Shown here: positions 61,824-64,000 of the stretch, one piece after another
Layout of the letters: every line of letters begins with the position of its first letter
How positions within the stretch are numbered: the first letter of the stretch is position 1
Assembly: GCF_002237555.1 (NCBI RefSeq)
Contig: NZ_CP022541.1
Span: forward strand, 62,001-126,000
Direction: 5' to 3'
Source: Antarctobacter heliothermus
GTDB taxonomy: Bacteria > Pseudomonadota > Alphaproteobacteria > Rhodobacterales > Rhodobacteraceae
DNA: 64,000 bases
Program-made: the position numbers and the translations under genes
The notes under the pieces: model-generated
Databases searched by the model: none
Told to the model about the DNA's origin: nothing
Seen by the model: the letters and a program-made list of their open reading frames with translations, nothing else

Positions 61824-62630
61824 GGGTGTTGTCAACTTAACTCGCCGGCCGCGAAGAGATGGCGGTCTTGGAGCGTCAGATGCTCGCAGCCTCCTTCCAG
61901 GCGTCGAAGGCCTCTATTCTGTGATAGCGTGTTGCGTTTGCGGAACGGCGGCGGGCAGGTATTGAGAAGCGGTTTTTGGCGGCAGACTGGCATGTTACAA
62001 ACCGTTGCAACCCGCCCGGAGAGCGAAACCCTTGCATGCACCGCTCTCGTTTTCGAAACGGCAAATGGCTGTTCTCGGCCCGATTATTCAGGCCTTTGTG
62101 GGAGCGATGTTCAAGGCCGGACGCGATCTCGCGTCTGGCTGCGCCGTAGGATCGCAGCTTGTCCGTGACAATCCGTTTGGGCAGGCCAAACCGCTTGATT
62201 AGCGCTTTCAAAAGACGCTTTGCGGCACGCTTGTCGCGCCTAGATTGCAGGATTTCCTCCAAAACGATCCCCTCTTGGTCAACCGCGCGCCAGAGCCAGA
62301 ATTTCCGCCCCGAGATCGTCACCACAACTTCATCGAGATGCCAGACATCCCCCGGACGCGCCTGCCGCCGGCGCAAGTTTCGGGCGATCTGCGGGGCGAA
62401 TTTTGCCACCCAGCGCCGGATCGTTTCGTAGGAAACGTCAATGTCACGCTTCAGAAGCATTTCCTCGACTTCGCGCAGGGAGAGGTTGAAACGGACGTAT
62501 AGCCAAACCGCGTGCGCGATGATCTCTGGTGGAAAACGGTGGCGTTTGTAGCTGACGATCATGCTCATTCGCAGCAACTACGCGAAATCTCCAACGCTTC
62601 AAACAGGCCCGAGTTAATGTGACAATGCCC
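61824..62630 (-). mobile_element. IS6-family insertion sequence
   Basis: The inverted repeats are GGGTGTTGTCAACTTAACTCG at 61824 and, from the other side, GGGCATTGTCACATTAACTCG ending at 62630, with about 17 of 21 matches. The element is about 807 bp. No 8-bp target duplication is found (TGTCTGAC and TGTCGTGT), and it separates an IS66 remnant from an ISNCY half. An IS6-mediated deletion or inversion is likely. Confidence 0.75.
61876..62577 (-). CDS. IS6-family transposase
   Basis: The product has 233 residues; the Met at codon 6 (MIVSYKRHRFPPEIIAHAVW) may be the true start. Catalytic blocks: GDVWHLDEVVVTISGRKFWL (Asp), RIVTDKLRSYGAARREIASG (Asp) and GLNNRAENSHLPFRKRERCM (Glu). No frameshift or stop is seen, so it may be active. 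Confidence 0.9.
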   Translation of the reverse strand: MLRMSMIVSYKRHRFPPEIIAHAVWLYVRFNLSLREVEEMLLKRDIDVSYETIRRWVAKFAPQIARNLRRRQARPGDVWHLDEVVVTISGRKFWLWRAVDQEGIVLEEILQSRRDKRAAKRLLKALIKRFGLPKRIVTDKLRSYGAARREIASGLEHRSHKGLNNRAENSHLPFRKRERCMQGFRSPGGLQRFVTCQSAAKNRFSIPARRRSANATRYHRIEAFDAWKEAASI

Positions 62631-63281
62631 TGTCGTGTGTTCATTGGGTTTGGGCACCCGAAAGACCGAGTGCTTGTCGCTGTAAAATGCGACCGGGCGA
62701 CCGTGTTTGAGCAGATAGCTTTTCAAAGCATCAAAATAGCTGAACGTGCTTTCGGACGTCACAAACCGCAGTTCCATCAAGGTGCTGGTCGCGTCGTCGA
62801 TGAAGACGAGCAGGGTGCAGGGATCCCCGCGATCCTCGAACCAACGATGATCTGAGCCGTCGATCTGGATCAGTTCGCCGTAACATTCCCGGCGCAAACG
62901 CGGTTGATGGAACGTCCTGCGCTGTTTGCGGGAAAGCCAGATCCCGTCTTCTTGCATCCATTTGCGAACCGTCTCGCGCGAGACTTTGAACCCGTGATGT
63001 TCGGCCAGTATCTCTGTTGCCAATGTCGGCCCAAAGTCCGCATAGCTTTCTTTGATCAAATGCAGCGCAAAGTCACGCTTGGCATGATGGATGCGGTTGT
63101 TCGGAGGTTTGCCGCGCGCTTTGTGCCGGATCGCCGCCGCGCCATCTTGACGATACCGCTTCAGCAATCTGAAAACCTGTCGACGCGTCAGGTCCAACAT
63201 GTTTACTGCATTATCAACCGTCAGCCGACCATCATCGACCTGCGCCAGAACCTCCACGCGGTTCAACTCGCGCTTGCTCAT
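62625..63281 (-). pseudogene. ISNCY-type transposase, N-terminal half
   Basis: From the Met at 63281 the frame reads MSKRELNRVEVLAQVDDGRL, a helix-turn-helix domain (DLTRRQVFRLLKRYRQDG), then YGELIQIDGSDHRWFEDRGD with the first catalytic Asp and FYSDKHSVFRVPKPNEHTTG, after which it is cut by the IS6 end. The missing part begins with the sequence found at 39598 (TQFGRAMNDLNIEIL). The outer end (63330-63365) has GTGACATTCC and GTGACATTCT repeats as at the other half. Confidence 0.85.
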
Positions 63282-63406
63282 CATAACCCATCCCATGTCC
63301 GCTCACCCTCGTTGATTTTTGAGGGCAGAGTGACATTCCTGAATTGCTCATGGGTGACATTCTAGCTTTGCGGCTGATGGCTCAAGGGTCGTTGCGACGG
63401 TTTCCG

Positions 63407-64000
63407 CTATCTCAGTTTCATCATCTCTTCCCTGAAGGCTTCTGCCGGCGTACGCCATCCGAGACACTTCCTGGGGGTGCCGTTGAGGCGGTCGCAAATC
63501 GCCTTCATATTGCGATTTGAGAGCGCCGCGAGCTGGGTGTCGCGGGGCAAGTACCGCCGTGCCCGTTTGTTCAGGTTCTCAACCGATCCTTTCTGCCAGG
63601 GAGCCTGCGGATCGCAGAACCAGCTGTCTGTGCCGATTCCGGACTTCAACTTTCGCCACGCTCGGAATTCAAAGCCGCGGTCGAAGGTAATGGATTTCCG
63701 GGCGTATTGGGGCAGGGGTTCCATCACATCCATCAGCTTGTTGATGAAGTGGGTCGAGCTCCGGTCGTTGTTGCGGAACAGGACGGCAAACCGGGTTTTG
63801 CGTTCGACCAGTGAAGCTACATTCATTGTGCCCTGAGACCGCTCAAAGATCATCAGATCGCCTTCCCATTCGCCAAATGTCTCGCGCGTCTTCACGTAGT
63901 ATGGGCGTTCATGGATCGACCGATCCGGCGGAAACACCTGGCCTCTGGGCCGTCTGGCATAGCGTGGCTGCCGTTTCTTGCGCCGACTGGGAAGATGGCG
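63407..64000 (-). CDS. IS30-family transposase (partial, open at the window edge)
   Basis: The frame is open to the right window edge; the internal Met at 63937 is not the start. The integrase core reads GEWEGDLMIFERSQGTMNVA (first Asp), KSITFDRGFEFRAWRKLKSG (second Asp) and WQKGSVENLNKRARRYLPRD (Glu). This is the complete DDE region of IS30. The N-terminal helix-turn-helix part lies outside the window. Confidence 0.88.
   Translation of the reverse strand, partial: RHLPSRRKKRQPRYARRPRGQVFPPDRSIHERPYYVKTRETFGEWEGDLMIFERSQGTMNVASLVERKTRFAVLFRNNDRSSTHFINKLMDVMEPLPQYARKSITFDRGFEFRAWRKLKSGIGTDSWFCDPQAPWQKGSVENLNKRARRYLPRDTQLAALSNRNMKAICDRLNGTPRKCLGWRTPAEAFREEMMKLR

Noticed and set aside
1..64000. 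tRNA, rRNA, CRISPR arrays, integron attC sites and partition genes (parAB)
   Set aside because: Looked for by eye and none found; absence of short RNA genes cannot be guaranteed without a covariance-model search.

Overview
The window is a high-GC alphaproteobacterial sequence, most likely from the Rhodobacterales (roseobacter group), and probably extrachromosomal. Three things point there: a RepA-type plasmid replication initiator with iteron-like repeats (53.1-54.2 kb), many solute-binding-protein transporters (TRAP and ABC), and a dense load of insertion sequences (IS21, ISL3, IS91, IS6, IS110, IS5, IS3, ISNCY, IS66, IS30), most of them broken or nested. No rRNA, tRNA or CRISPR array was seen.

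Layout. (1) 0-4.8 kb: the end of a surface-polysaccharide locus, with a membrane glycosyltransferase-like protein (open at the window edge), a glycosyltransferase, a sulfotransferase, a formyltransferase and a PIG-L deacetylase. (2) 4.9-10.1 kb: IS graveyard, with an IS21 element carrying an ISL3 insertion, an IS91 fragment and a frameshifted IS6. (3) 10.6-38.8 kb: a transport and catabolism island with two TRAP transporters, a dipeptide-type ABC system, a polar-amino-acid-type ABC system and a polyamine-type ABC system. Their companions are an SDR, a SnoaL-like protein, an XRE-cupin regulator, a GAF protein, a polysaccharide-deacetylase-like hydrolase, an aldo/keto reductase-RidA fusion, a glutamine-synthetase-like ligase, an N-formylglutamate-amidohydrolase-like enzyme and an isochorismatase-like hydrolase. 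An IS110/IS5 patch interrupts it at 17.7-20.0 kb. (4) 38.8-43.4 kb: nested ISs (ISNCY half, IS3 with IS110 inside, IS5 fragment, IS6 pseudogene). (5) 43.5-50.6 kb: an envelope/periplasmic cluster with a patatin-like lipoprotein, a YHYH protein, a di-haem oxidoreductase, a small Cys-rich exported protein and a two-component system. (6) 51.1-54.2 kb: a second copy of the IS21 right end plus ISL3, then iterons and a frameshifted repA. (7) 54.3-60.0 kb: a second exopolysaccharide group (ExoA-, ExoM- and ExoQ-like) plus a metallohydrolase-like protein and a GlpD-like dehydrogenase. (8) 60.0-64.0 kb: IS66 remnant split by IS3, an IS6, an ISNCY half and an IS30.

How the parts work together. The strongest unifying signal is a short palindrome, G(A/G)AC-N4-GT(T/C)C, usually inside an extended GCGAAC-N4-GTTCGC. 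It lies in front of the first TRAP operon, between the second TRAP operon and the SnoaL gene, between dppA-like and dppB-like genes, in front of the amino-acid ABC operon, and between the glutamine-synthetase-like and formylglutamate-hydrolase-like genes. This suggests one regulon, plausibly controlled by the XRE-cupin (PuuR-like) regulator at 25.4 kb, that couples uptake of nitrogenous or carboxylated solutes to their amide-bond or N-formyl metabolism. The substrate is not apparent. The island is flanked by 1,840-bp direct repeats (7026-8865 and 51136-52975) that could recombine to excise or duplicate about 44 kb.
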